Shown piece by piece: positions 34,832 to 49,800 of a stretch of 64,000 bases of DNA. A program made the translations under genes and the position numbers. The notes beneath the pieces are model-generated. The model searched no databases. It was not told the origin of the DNA and was given only the letters and a program-made list of their open reading frames with translations. The DNA comes from Cryptomeria japonica (taxonomy: Eukaryota > Streptophyta > Pinopsida > Cupressales > Cupressaceae). The stretch spans positions 142,558,247 through 142,622,246 of the forward strand of contig NC_081412.1 in NCBI RefSeq assembly GCF_030272615.1. Reading direction: 5' to 3'. Positions within the stretch are counted from its first letter, which is position 1. Each line of letters opens with the position of its first letter.

Positions 34832-37800
34832 GTGATTAGTTATTTTATAATTCTCTGCACCTTAATCTCAACCAACTTTCTCATTCTGTATTGTCTAATG
34901 TAGCTCTCATGTATATGTATATGAAAACTTGTTTAATATATAGTTTGTGACTTAATAGGAAAAGTGAAAATGGAGGGTGTTAGGCTGGCTCTCATTATAG
35001 ATAGTTAAACTCTATTTAAATTAGTATGTTGATCTTTCCTTTGTTTCCTGTCGTGTCAGGAAAAATAGTTATAATATTATTCCAGAATTGCATGAAAAAA
35101 TATATAAAGTGTTTATTTTCATTTTTAATACAAAGATGTTTATATTAATTAAGAAGTCAAAAAAAAATTATACAAAGATTTCTAAATAATAATGATTATT
35201 ATTAAAATCTAAATAATCAAAATTTAAAGAGGTTTATCAATGAATTCTTTCTCATTCTTTTGAAATATCATAATCTTTTGATCCCCACCTTACTCATGAA
35301 ATGATCCCTCATTCCTGACCGATCAAGCATGATTCAATCTCCAAGATCTAAAGAAAATTCGAAAATAAGCAAACCAAACAATCTTAAAGAAATAGTAGCA
35401 ATGGTGAACCCACATCATTTTGAAGAAGCTGAAGGAATAATGAAGATTGAATAAGAGAGAGGAATTCACAGTCTAAAACATTCTATTTACAATTAGGTTT
35501 AGAACATTCGACAAGAAAATCCACATCATCTGTCTATTAATGCGAATTATGAACAAAAGAGATAGAATCAAAATTTCGAGAATGGTGGAGAATCTGCTCC
35601 ACAAAAGATATGGATCACAAAGAAGAATCATCAAAATTTCCTTTATTCGAAAGAAAAACCAAAATCATAGAAATCATCACACAAATAACTTATTTCGAAC
35701 CCAACAAACAAACATTCTCCCAAACTACAAAGTTAACATTGATGTCCATCTAATTATTAATACCCAATATTTTTCAAAGAAAATACTCAATATAATAATA
35801 TCTTTCAAAACCCAAGAAGCTTTAATGTTATGTACATTCATAGTCAAAAGGTGAATTAGCTGGAGCTCAATTCAAAGACGGGACAACATACCCACATTAT
35901 TAGTAATTGACCAACAATTCTCACGTTTTGTTTATATGGAATATTATATTGCAGATATGGTGACATAGTGAAAACGCATATTCTAGGATGTCCTTGCATA
36001 ATGATATCAAGCCCAGACGCTGCAAAATTTGTTCTGGAGAAGAAAGCTCACCTTTTCAAGCCCACTTTTCCTTCAAGCAAAGAGTCCCTTCTTGGCCCTA
36101 ATGCTTTGTTTTTCCAACAAGGAAAACACCATGCACGCCTCAAAAAAACTGTTGAATCTTCATTCCAGCCAGAGGCTATTGCAGGCATTGTTCCAGACAT
36201 TGAGAGCATAGCTCTCCATAACTTGAACTTGTGGGAGGATCGCACCATTATTACTTTTCAGGGGATGAAAAAGGTGGGTCTGCATTGAGAAAGGTTCTAC
36301 TCATTTATCCTCTATATACCTAGAAAAATGCATGTTAAATGTATATATTTTCTTTATAGGAAGAATACATTACTAAGAAATTTTATTCATAATAACGAGA
36401 TCTAATATATTTCTTATGAAGTTTTTTAGGGTTTGAGACTTTTCTGATTCATTGAATGTTTTCTGTTAGATGGGTATTATGTGATTTTTTTATAGTTCTA
36501 ATCTATATGTTGCAATTGGATGTAGATTATTTTATCTGTATATCTTATATTTTTGCCTATAAAATTGTATGATTGAATATGATTTCTATTTGCATTATTT
36601 TACAGTATGCTTTTGATGTGGCAACTCACTCCATATTCAATGGAGTAAATGATGGATCCCTCGAAGATCTCAACAAATACTATCGCATTTTGGAGAAGGG
36701 TTACAATTCATTTCCCATAAATTTCCCTGGAACTCGTTATAACAGGTCCATTAAGGTTAGTTGTACTTACATATCTTGTGTTTGTAGATCTGAACAAAAT
36801 TTTACTTTATAGTACACTTGTTTAAACTTCTCTTGTGGGTGATTGAAGGCAAGAAAGAAGATTGGCTTAATACTGAGAACAATAATGGCAGAGCGTGAAG
36901 CCAATAGGAATGTGACTCACAAGGATCTACTACAGTCATTAATGGTGTTCAAAGATGAAAGTGGCCGACCCCTAGCGAATGGACAAATAGAGGACAATGT
37001 AGTTGGTGTTCTGTTTGCAGCACAGGATACCACAGCCACTGTCCTCACATGGCTCTTAAAATTCTTGACAGATTATCCAATGCTTCTGGAGGCTGTGACG
37101 GTTAGTAACACTTAAAACTACTCGTTCTTAGCATTGCAGTCATATAGCTGTTGTTCCCAAACTACATTTAGCACGGCTTGATAGTCTAATAGCTCTGTCC
37201 AATCACATGAATGGAAAGCCACCAAGGTAAGGAAATTTCTATTAGACTACCGTTTGCAACCAACATGAATACCCTTCTCTCTTTCTTTTTTATTTTTTAT
37301 TTTTTTATTTTTTCTCGTTTTTATTTTATTTTACCCTTTATATGAAAAAATGATCCATTCAATGTATTTTCTAAATTTATTTCATTTGTCTCATTTGTGT
37401 ACCACTATTGGAACATTTGTCAACAAGTACTAGCGACTTTGATTTGACGGTTACTGGAACATCTTTAGTTAGGTATCACGGGACACTTTTTGATGTGTAC
37501 TTTTTGATCTTTGTGCGCATAACTTATTCCACAACGTCAGTTAAGTCGCATATGAAGACAACTAAAATAAATAAATCAAAATCCGATGTACCGTTTAGAT
37601 CTGTGGGTGCAACAAGTTAGCTATGGCAGCTACTGGTGCTCTTCCCTTATGTGTTATTTTTTTTAACTTATTTTCTTGTAAGCTTGTGTTTAAGTGTTGG
37701 AATTTTTTTTTGAAGTATAATATTTTTGAAGTGGATTAAATGTATTACTAGTTTAGTTTATATTATATTATAGATTAAATCATTTTAAATAGATTCTTTA

Positions 37801-40800
37801 TTGGATAGTTATTATGAACATTCTTCTACTTTTCAAAATAATTAGATTTAATTTTTTAACTTTTTTGATATTGTAGAAGATTTGAGCTCAACATCAGGTA
37901 GGTGTCTACAACATGAGCTTTGTCATTAATGTAAATATGATAGACATTATAGATAATAAATATAATGTAGAATATTTTGGATTATGGAGTTATAAGTTCT
38001 TTAAATTTTTGAAGGAAAAGGGGTTACAAAGAATTGTAGAAGTGACACATTCTAAACCTACAAATTCTTAAGAGATTATATATAAATGTATCTTAAAGTT
38101 TAGAAAGTGTTGTTTAAGTTGATAATAGGGAGCCTAATTCATGTTGACTTTGTCCTTACAGTTAAAAATTACATTTGATAAATATATATTCCTTATCTAT
38201 AGTAAAAATATTTTTTATAATATCATTTCAAATTTAAATATACATAAAATTTATTCCAAAAGTCACATAAATTTTAAAATGTATAAAAGACCTTCCAAAA
38301 CTTGTATTCATTCACTTACCATTTTTTAAAATAAATTAAGCATAATGAGGTTTCAATTTAATTTATTTTATGATAAAAAAAATACAAAGTTAATGATTTA
38401 TCCACCCTTTCACATTCTTTTATTCATTTTTGTGAATGATTTCAAAAATTAGAAAAATAGGAGAGAAACTATATTATTTTTTGTCTTGTAGCTTTTGGTT
38501 CGTCTATAGGTAAATCATGGTGTTAATGTTAAATTCTCTAAGTAATTAAACAATGTGTTATGAACTCTTGATTGGTAATCATATTTTAACAATTGCAATA
38601 GTGTGACAAAGCAACTAATATTTGTGGGATTCAACTTTGTGAATTCCTTTTTTATGTTACTATTAAAATTAATCAAATATTAGAAATTTTCTTATGTCTT
38701 GTCTGTTAGACAATTCTAGAATCAAAATTGGTCTAAATATCCTCTCACCTTCTCTAAAACTTGATGTTTCCAATAGTGAACTTACAAAGTCAATATCATG
38801 ATCACAAAGAATCTATCTGTCATTAAAATCATATTTTTTACTACATGAAAAATGATAGAAATATACATTCTCTCAAATATATCAATTTCATGTGTTCATT
38901 TTTCTTGTTTCTAATGCTTGATTTTTCTAATATATATTAATTGTATTTATATTCTACAAATATTTTTATCATCAATTGATTCTTTGTTAGATCTCTATTC
39001 TGAAATTATTTCTATTCCCTATTAAGATCAAAATTTTGTTTGTTTCCATAACTTCCTCTTCAATCAATAATGTATTCCATACAAATAATATTTGAGATAA
39101 TTTTCTTCATAATAATTTTCCCTTGATTTTTTTATGACTATATCCTATAATACCCTTTGGATTAGAACCTGTAGTATTTCAAAGGGGAAATTTTCATGAT
39201 TTTGTTCAACAAATTATTATGTTCAATCTCATCTTAATCAATGTCAAATTTATTGTTTAGTTTCCTCTCCTATTAGAAATGTCAATATATTTCCATTGCT
39301 TTGATTGAATGCCTCGATTTTACCATATATTTGTCTAATATGGTAAGTTAAACCTTATTTTAATACCTAATAACTATCACAAGGTTCTGCAAATTACCCA
39401 ACAAATTTTTAATTTTTCACTCCACTCCATTGCTCTATGAGATGATATATTTTCAATGTAAAATAAATATACACTTGATTATGGTTTCATTTGACTCCTT
39501 AGAATATTTGCAAACCCACTATTCCCTACCCTTGTTAGGTGCCCATACTAATAGAAATACAAAGAAGCTTAAATATCATCAATGATTAAACTTACTTTCC
39601 AACAATTCTTTGATAGGTCTTGATGTATAAAATTTAATTTTTATGAGTGTCACTCTATAATTTTCTTGGTTGGAAAACATGATTCAAGAACCCAAACCAC
39701 ATTGAATAATGCTCCAAATTCATTTTAATATATCTAAGATTTCATTGGTCACAATATATTTATATTCATTCAAAAATTCTTAACTTTTATTAGCATTCCC
39801 GCCTCCTTTTCTATTTTTCCAGCTTGAATTGATTTTGTGATGAAATGTAAAATTTTCCATATTCATCATTATTTTCAATTGGTTTCTAGAAACCATCAAA
39901 ACTTTAGAACTATAAATAACTTTCTCATTTTCTTTCCATGGTCACAAAGCATATTCCTTCTTGTTTTGATTGATGTAAGCACTTTTGATTAGGGTTACAA
40001 ACTAGAGATAGGATTTTAAAAGGCCCCAAAACCTTTAAAAACAAGATCAATAAGGAAATGGAATAAGGGAAGATCCAAAGATGAAATAGCCAAAAAAGGA
40101 GAATAAAATATGTCCCACAAAAGAGACAGAAATAAAATATGTTTCACAAAAGAGACAAAAATTCACAAAGAAAATAGGAATAAAAGGGACCAATAATAGA
40201 AACTAGTATCTAATTGAATTGGTTTGAACTTAAACTTCATCCAATCCCTCCAAATAAAAAATTCTTTTTAAAATTTTTAAGATAAAAATCAAGTACAGTA
40301 CTCTTAAATATAATTGTGATTTTTTCTTAACCTTTTAAAGAGATCCTTACCCATAACAATGTGTTCATTCTCCATAATTTCTAGTTTCTTCTATCCATCA
40401 AAGATAGATGATAACCAAGGATTGTCCCAACCAACTTGAAAGAAAAATTATTTTCAAAAGAGAGGCTTACAAACATAGCTGGTTCCTTGCATTCTAAATG
40501 CTGTCTCCCAAGAGTATGCAATATCCTCCAATGATAATAAGGTTGAGTACATGCGTCATCAGTCTTCTGAACCTCAATGAAGTAACAAGAACAAATTATT
40601 AGCAAAGTTGAAGTGGTACAACTAAGTGGTCTCATAATGATGTTCCGACTCCCAAACACCAACCTAGAGCATAACTCAAAAAAATATAACAAAAATTACA
40701 TGTTCTAGATTTGTAACACCAACGATGGTGTAACCTTAACTACCCGTTTTGCATATGAAATAATATAAATCGAACATTCAACTATCTCGCTCTCATTTGG

Positions 40801-43800
40801 TATCAGAGCAACCTTTTATGTTGGGCATGATTTCCAAAACGTTAAGGAATATGGAAGCAGTTTTCTGAGGCAATGTGGAAGATGTCCCAGTTTCTCCTAG
40901 TAAATGCTTAAAGCCGCATAACAGTGGCGTGATATTCCTTTACTCCTTAATCATTAATCATTCCTTTACTCTTTTTATTTCTTTCAAATTAAGCACCCTT
41001 CCTTCCCATACGATTGCTGTGACATTTCAAACTTGTATGAGCCATTTTTATTGCTTTTAAATATATTATCTCTTAAAACTTAGAGTATTCGTCAATTCTT
41101 ATAACGCAAAACAATGATTCGCTTGAAGTATTTGGAAAGTAGGAACTTCCATTTATGTTCCTCTTCCAATTCCTAAAATAGCTCTAATAATCCTATCCTA
41201 CAATGTCCAATGTTGTCGCCCAAGATAACACATCTGAAACTAGCCTGCAATTTGTTTTTCTTTTTACGCATCCAAAATTTTGCCTTAAACAGTAACTTTA
41301 CATAATTTTACCAAAGCAAAAGGAAATCAGAGCTGAGCATAATGATTGTGGAAGCTCCCGTTAACTTTTAAGCATTTAAAGTAGAGTGGTTACCAACGGG
41401 TTTATCCATTGCCGTTACATTATCGGCATGAAAAAGGTGTGATAAGTTTCTCACACATAACTAAATTGTTAAATTCGAGTTAATTCTTGTGTTGTGATTT
41501 AGTTTCAAGGGTTGAAGTTTGTGGGTTCTATCTATCTTCTTCGTTATAAAATAATAGTAGATTCTAGAAGTAATAAAGTTAAATTTGACTTAATTTTTTT
41601 GTTGCGACTTAGTCTAAGTGGAGCTTGTGTGTTTCACAAATCTTCTAGTTTGTAAGATAATAATAGATTCTGGAATTGTATTCTAATGAAAAGGTTCATT
41701 TTAATATATCTAAGAGTTCATTGGTCGCAATATATTTATATTCATTCAAAAATTTCTAACTTTTATTGGTGTTCCATTCTCCTTTTTTATTGTTCCAACT
41801 TGAATTGATGTTGGGATGAAAATAAAAATTTATTTATAGTCATCATTATTTCAAATTGATTTCTAGAAACCATCAAAACTTTAGAACTATCAATCACTTC
41901 ATCTTCACTTTCTTTCCATGGTCACAAAGAATATTTCTTCTTGTTTTGGTTCATGTAAGAACTTTTGATTAGAGTTATAAACCAAAAATGGGTTTTGGAA
42001 ACACCTCAAATACTTTTACAACAAGATCAATAAGGAAATGGAACAAGGCCTAGATCAATAGATAGAATAGCCAAAAAGGAGAATAAAACGTGTTTCACAA
42101 AAGAGATAGAAATCCACAAAGACAAGAGGAATAGAAAGGACCAATAATAGAAAATAGTTTTTTGATCAAGGTGGTTTGAACCCAAAATTCACCCAAGGTC
42201 TCCAAATAGGTTTGGTGGGAAGGGGATGGGGATGGAATTTCTTTTGAATTTTTTGAGGAGAAAATTCAATTGAAGAACTCTCAAACATATTTGTGATTTT
42301 TCCCTTAACCTGGTAAGGGGGTCTTATACCTAAACCAATGTGGTCATTCTGCATAGTTTCTAGCTTCTTCCCATCCACCAAAGGTGGATGATAACCAAAG
42401 GTTGTCCCAACAAACTTGGAAGAAAAATTATTCTCAAAAGAGGGGCTTACAAACATAGCTTGTTTCTTGTCCATTAGGAAACTAAATCCTATCTCCCAAG
42501 AGTATCTAACACCCTTCCATTATAATGAGGTTGAGTACATGCATCATTAGTCTACTTAACCACAGTGGAATAACAAGGAGAAATTCCTAGTAGAGAGAAG
42601 TGGTACAACTTAGAGGTCTCATAATGAAGCTCCTATTCTCAAACACCAACCTAGAGCACAAATTAACCAAAATAATCTTGGTAGCACCAAAACCAATGGT
42701 AGTAAACTGACCAACAGCATTATAAATAACATGAATGATACTTTCATCCTAAGACTTTAGAGTGAAATTGAGAAGATGAACCCAAGTAGAAACCAAATTA
42801 ATCTTGATAGCATCAAAACTAAGAAACCCAATTTTTAAATTCAAAAACACATCACAAAGAGATGAGGGCCTTCCCTAAAGATATTTGGTGTATTCCTTGA
42901 TGGAATGGAAGGAGAATAAAAGGAAATCATTCAATATAGCCATCATACGAACCAAACCTAAAGCAACCCAACAATTAGATACCTAACAATGAATATGATC
43001 TATTTTTTTTCTATGACCCAAGAACCTCCTAATAATAGAGAAGTGAAATCTTGTTGAATCTTTTCCCACCCATACATCAAGATCAATAAGGATATTGTTG
43101 TAAAGAAACAAAATCAATATCTAAAGCTCCATAGAAGGTCTATAAGGGTTCAGAACCTCAATAGCCTAAGAAGAAGGGAAAGTAATAATGGCCAACTCCT
43201 AGGTAGGGAGCCCCTTACATAGGATATCTTTGAAATGAGAAGAGGAATCACTATTCATCGTAGTCACACCAACAACTAGATAAGAATGATCAAGTTCCTA
43301 GACCTCAACATGCAGAGAAATAATGGCATCCCTAGTATTGCATTCTTGCTAAGACATAACATGTAGAGAGGGAATCACCTAGTTGTAGTCTCTAACAAAT
43401 ACTGCATAGCACATAACCTCTACAAGCGTATGGGAAGTTAATAACGAGGTTCAAAGGAAGTCCCCAAGGGAAGGAAAGCCCTACACAAACCAAAATTGAA
43501 AGAGAGGGCAAGTTCATCTAGCACCAGAGTAGTTTTAGTGACATCAGAACAAGTGACAAAAAGTCTAGCCTTAAGAAGGATTTCTAATAAGAGCATATCA
43601 TATTCCTCAACATCCTAGAGAGCCTACATGCGCACATCATCATCATCCACATCACAATCTCCATCCCCCCTTTAGAAAAGAAACCCTCACTGATGCTCCC
43701 ATTATTGCTCAATTTTTTTCAATTTTGAAATAAATAATATGTTTACTTGAATGAATTTTCAATTTTGAAATTTTACAATTTCAACAATTTCAACAATTCC

Positions 43801-46800
43801 AAATTATAATCAATTAAATTTTTTTTTTATTATAATCATTTAATCCAAACAATTAATCATTCCTCTACTCTTTTATTTCTTTCAAATTAAGAATCATTCC
43901 TTCCCATAAGATTGGTGTGACCTTTCAACTTCGCATCTGCCATTTTTATTCCTTTTAAATCTATTCTCTCTTAAAGCATTCATCAATGTCTATAAGACAC
44001 AATTTTTCTAAGTATTTGGAAAGTAGGAACTTCCATTTATCTTCCTTTTCCAATTCCTAAAACAGCTCTTATAATCCTATCCTACAATGTCGACTGTTGT
44101 TGCCTAAGATAACACATCTGAAACTAGCCAACAATTTATTTTTCCTTTTACGCATCCTAAACGCTGCCCTAAACAGTAACTTTACATAATTTTACCAATG
44201 CAAATGGAAATTAAAGTGAATCTCAATAAATTCCTCCCTTTATATCAACGGTTTGAATAATCTAGACTGAAAAGCTTCCCGGGCAAATAAAAGAGTACTA
44301 AAAATTATAAAACAAGCTCCAATTGCATAGAAGAGTTAAAAATTTAACAACCCAAAATACTGGTAATGCAATTACAATTTAGCTTCACAGAATCCATTTA
44401 ACTGTAGATTTAGTTTTATCGGCAACCCTAACTGATGGTCCAGTTCGATTCAATTAAAATAATTGATACAAATTATAACCAGTTGAATCACCTTTGATTT
44501 CTCAACGGATTTGATTTAAGATTAGAAACAAGTTTTTTCTGATAAAGGTTCAGAATATCTGAAAACTAAGCCACTTTCACATTGAATCGAGTTCCCACAA
44601 GGAAGACACACCCAACATCAGAAACAAACTCGACTAAATCACATTCCTTTGCTTTGTAAAGCATAATGGCTGTGGAACTTCCCGTTAGCTTATAATCATT
44701 TAAAGTAGAGTGGTAACCAACGGCTTTGTCGATTGATGTTACATGATCGGCATGAAAAAGGATAAGTTTCTCCGACCTTGATAATTCTCTTAAATTCGAT
44801 TCAATAAGTTTGTGGGTTTTATGAATCTTCTTCATTGTAAAATAATAGTAAATTCTAGAAGTAATATAGTTAAATTTGACTTAATTCTTTGGTTGTGACT
44901 TAGTCTAAGAGGAGCTTGTGTGTTCACAAATCTTCTAGTTTGCAAGATAATAATAGATTCTGGAATTGTATTCTAATGAAAAGGTAATGTAGTTAAGCTT
45001 GATTTATTCTTTTTATTGTAATTTATTTTTAGGATTGCAGCTTGTGGGTTTCACCAATCTTTTGGATTGTAAGATAATAAAAGATTGTCTAATTGTATTC
45101 TAATGAAAAAGTAATATAGTTGAATTGACTTAGCTTTATTGTTGTGACTTGGTCCAAGGGTTGAAGCTTGTGCGCTCTACCAATCTTCTAGGATGTAAGA
45201 TAATATTAGATTCTATCTTCTGATTTCACATGTTGCCAGTTTGATCCCACAGTTTACACTCAACAACAAGAGGGGGATCTTTTGATGTTGGTCTTGTATG
45301 TAGATGATTTGATTCTTACATGTGGCTCTCCTTCTATGATTCAGAGTGTTTAAAGAGCATTGATGGAGCAGTTTGACATGATAGATATTGGTTTTCTATA
45401 TTACTTACTTGGTCTTCAGGTTATTTAATCTTTAGGTGACATTCCTCTTTGTTAGTAGAAGTATTCTATTGACATGATTCACATATTTGGCATGCTTGAT
45501 TGCAAGCCCACCCCCACACCATTTTTGTCAAGCGTTATGATGTCTTCTAGTTGTTCTCCTTCAATGAATGCTACATTATATAGGTAGTTGGTTAGCACTA
45601 TTTTGCACCTAACACACTTGCATCCTGATCTTTCCTTTTTCATTGTTCTAGTCTCTTGTTTCTTTCACAATCTAGATAAGAGTCACTAGAAAGCTCCCAA
45701 ACTTATCTTGCAATATTTTCAAGGCTCATCTCATTTTCGCACCCATTGTTCATTAGGAGACTCTTGAGTTGTTGGATTCATTAGCTCAAATTGAGTTGGT
45801 GATGTTGATGATTGGAAGTCTACTTCTAGCTTTGTATTTTGTCTTGGTTCTAGCCCTATAGCATAGTCTTGCAAGAAGCAATCTACTATTGCATTATCAT
45901 GTACTAAGGCTAAGTATCAAGCACTTGTTCTTGCTAGCCAAGAGGATCTATAGCTTTGTTAGTTGTTGACAGAGTTTGGTTTTCCTCCTAATGGTCCCAC
46001 TATTCTTTGGTGTGACAATCAAAGTGCTATTCATATTTCTTGCAACCCAATGGAGGATTAGAGATCTAAGCATACTAATATCTGCATGCACATCATGTGG
46101 TAGTTGATTCAGGATGCTCTTCTAACCTTGGATTGTATAACTATAGAGAAGCAGGTTGCAAACATCCTCGCTAAACCTTTGGCATCCCCATGTTACCATT
46201 AGTTGCGGTCGATGCTTGTGGTGAAGGAAGTTCTCCTTGGAGTGTCTTTATGAGGGCTTCCTTCCATCAGTAGTAAAAAAAAATTTATGCTTTGCATCTC
46301 TCAATTTTGATGAGGGTTTTCTTCCCATGCATTTTTTCTCCTTTTCTCCACTTTGAGAGACCTTTTTTTGTACATGGGTACCTCATCAAGCCTTTAGTTG
46401 CTATAACCCATTCTTGCATTTCATTCATTTAGAGGTTTTTTACTTCTCACTAAGTTTCACTTAAGGGGGGGTGCTAGAAAATTCTATTTTCGAGTTAAGA
46501 GTTTTAGCTTAATTTCACTTAGATGATCTTTAGTTGAGCTTTAGTTGAGATTAATTTAGATCCTTTATGATTTTTTAGTTCTCCTAATATTAGATTAGGG
46601 ATTCTCATGCTTTATATAAAGAAAGTCATTATGCATTGTATTATCCATTCGGTATCTTTTTTCTCTTGAACAATATAACATATATTTCTTGTTGCTCTCC
46701 TTTGTGGAAGACATTCTTTGTTTGTTGTTTGATCTTGTAAGTTCTTGTGCTGAAAAATTCAACAATTGTTTTAGATACAGCTTAGGTTGGATAATAAATG

Positions 46801-49800
46801 AAATGAATTAGTTGTATTAAAGACACATAAAGGGAAATGAGGGTATGGAAGTTCAAATAGAATTTTACATACAACTACACATTCTATTAGATATATACAA
46901 ATATATTTTTGATAGTAAGTAGGAGTTTAGATTTTTTTACATTAAATGTATGATGTAGAGGCATCCAACTACAGGATTTTACCAACAAACATATTCTTCA
47001 AAAAAAAAAGTTGACATTTTTCAACCTATTTTGGGTTAATTATTTTATGTATTGTTGACTGCATAAATTCCTAGTTAGAAAAAATATGAAAATTGGATAA
47101 GTTTAAATCATATTTGAATTACTTGTCCAATTCACATCATCTATTTTGGTGTCTAAATTAGAAATTTGGAAGAGAATTTAGATGATTTTGGAGATTTTTT
47201 TGTTTTTGTTTTTGGGAAGACCCTTGTTTTAGCACTCAAGAATGAAATGGGAATGTTTGAAAAAATTGAAAGGATATTTTGTGAGGGTTTCAAGAGGAAT
47301 TTTTTGAATAATTAAAACAATAGAGGAGAAAGATAGAGGTGGGGAAAGCTACAAAGTATTGTATTGAAACAACCAAAGTGTCATGTATAGAGAAGAATAA
47401 AGTAATTGCCAAGCAATGAACGATTGTCACTAAAAAGAATAGAAGAGACAAGGGTTATCTGTGGAATTCCAGCTAAATGTGAGAGAAGGAAGAACCAAAA
47501 ATTTCATTCCAATTAAGGCATCCTATTTGTTGAAATACCAAAATTTGTATTTGTCCTATGAGGAATAAGATATTAATTTGAGGGGAAGGAAGAGGTGAAT
47601 GATAGTATATAAGTTTGAAGACTTGGTAACCAAAGCTATATTTTGTCTTGCATCATATATAAATATATATTTGGAGAAAAACCAAGTTGAGTGTAGTGTA
47701 AACTAGGTGAAGTTGTAAGACCCCAATTATTTATATCATGTTATAAAGAGCCTTATTTATAAATCTTTTACTTTCTAGTTAAAGAAAGAAAAATAAACAT
47801 GCTTACAATACATTTCTCTACTTTATCTATGTGATGTTATTTCATTTGAGGTTGTTTAGAGTTATTTAAACTTTTCTACTTAATAATGTTGGTAGTTGTT
47901 TCTTAATTTGTATGTTATAAAATTTGTGTACGCTTGTTATATGTGAATGTTCTTGTTGGCTACAATAATAGGGGTAAGAATGCAATACCAAGAAACACCA
48001 TCTATATAAATTAAAAAGATAATCCTTTCTAAAAATATTCACTTGCAATAGTTACTAGGTGTTTAGATAATGGACAAACTTGTAACATTTATTGGTTCAA
48101 ATGACTACATATAGTGAAGTTAGAGTGATCTTGGAATTAGAGATCGTTGATGATACTACACAAGATGTTTCAACATTTGTGAAACCTAATCTCACCTTCT
48201 CTACAACTATGAAGAAGTATCATCAATCTAGATTTTTCTCTATCTTTCTTTGGACTACCATTTTTTAAATAGATTGAGTCTTGAACTCTACACCTAGAAA
48301 ATAGAACTCTTGTTACACTATCCTATTCAAATGAAATCTTCTAATTATTTTTTTATGATCTTTCATACCTTTCTTATGTATGTTATTTATTTGGATTTAC
48401 TATATTACTATGCTAAAGAATACTTATCAATTATTTTCCTTCTAATTTTAACAATACTTTGATCCACAAATTTTAGATGATTACTATGAAAAATTGTAAG
48501 ACTTATTTCAAGGATATAAATAAATTGAAAATGTTCTATCTAGTATTGAACTACCTCTCCAATAATTCCCTTGTCATTTTTCCCACCACCAAATCACACT
48601 TCAACCATCCTAAACTTTTATTAAATGGTTGAGCTTATATTTACACATAAACCATAGATAAACCTCCTACAAGGTTGTTGAGCTACTGTGCTACAAGTAT
48701 TGCCTTCACCATGTAGCCAAGGAAAATATTAAGGGCATTGACCATTTATGGGAATTCCAAGGTGATTATTAAGCCAAATATTTATTAAAAATATTTTCAC
48801 CCATGTTCATCTCCAACTTCATAAATTTTCTCTTAGATTGAATCATCGTATTGTTAAAAACTTAATTCTTGTTGACATAACGACCAATGGAAGAATTCTT
48901 CTTCATTATCACTCAACTCATCTCAAGCATTTTTATACTTTAGCAACTACTTCCTTTATTGGTTATTATGACCTTCTCCTTTTATTGTTGGACTTTATCT
49001 GGCCCAAATATTCTTCTCCTTTCGTGATTCAATTATTATATCTATATCCAATATATTCATTAATTAAATAAAAAATCTTTTTATAAAATGATATAATTAG
49101 AATTTTATTAAATATATATGACACAACTAAAATGGTATATAGTATAGCCGAGACATACATGAAACTTTAATAGATCAATATATGGCCTTTTTCAGTGGTC
49201 ATGTCACATTTTGTGATAAGAAATTTATTCAACACTTTCCTATTAAAAAATTCAAAATGGTAGCAACATAACAATATCAATTTTAAGGTGGAAATATAAT
49301 CAATTAGAATATTTACCTTATGTGTATTTATATTTAGTAATGTATGCAATTATTGACCAACAACATGTGCTATACTTAGCAATTTTGTACTTCAATGATG
49401 AAGCATTCAAAAGTTAGTTTTTGCCCAAAATAAATAAATAAATAAATAATACAAATAATATATTATGTAGGTTTTATTTCATGCTCTTTCTCTTCCAAAG
49501 TCACATGGTAATTTTTGAAGTATAAAATTAAGTTAAATATGCAAATGACCACTCACAAGAAGATCGATCTACAAGTCTTCTTATTACATTATCCAAATTC
49601 AAAGACGGTCAGTAGATGTCCTAGTATGAAAAGGAAAAAAATCCATTAGTCGTTGATCAAAATGCATCTAAATAGTATCTTGTTACATACTAAATTTGAA
49701 ATAGGAGATTATAAATATCTACATTAGTAATAGGTGGAGTTATGACAAATCATGGCAAGTAAGAAATGAAAATTTTCTATTTGTAGTAGAAGTTCTAGAA

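Larger units (their letters stand above)
41698..44983. repeat. Intron 4 tandem duplication, copy 2
   Basis: Second, longer copy. Offset to copy 1 is about 1.98 kb on the left and about 2.9 kb on the right because of the extra segment that holds most of the antisense reading-frame remnant. Confidence 0.8.

Noticed and set aside
35540-35854. Frame in P450 intron 1
   Set aside because: Basic, Asn/Ile-rich AT-driven translation without family resemblance, and it lies within a well-defined intron.
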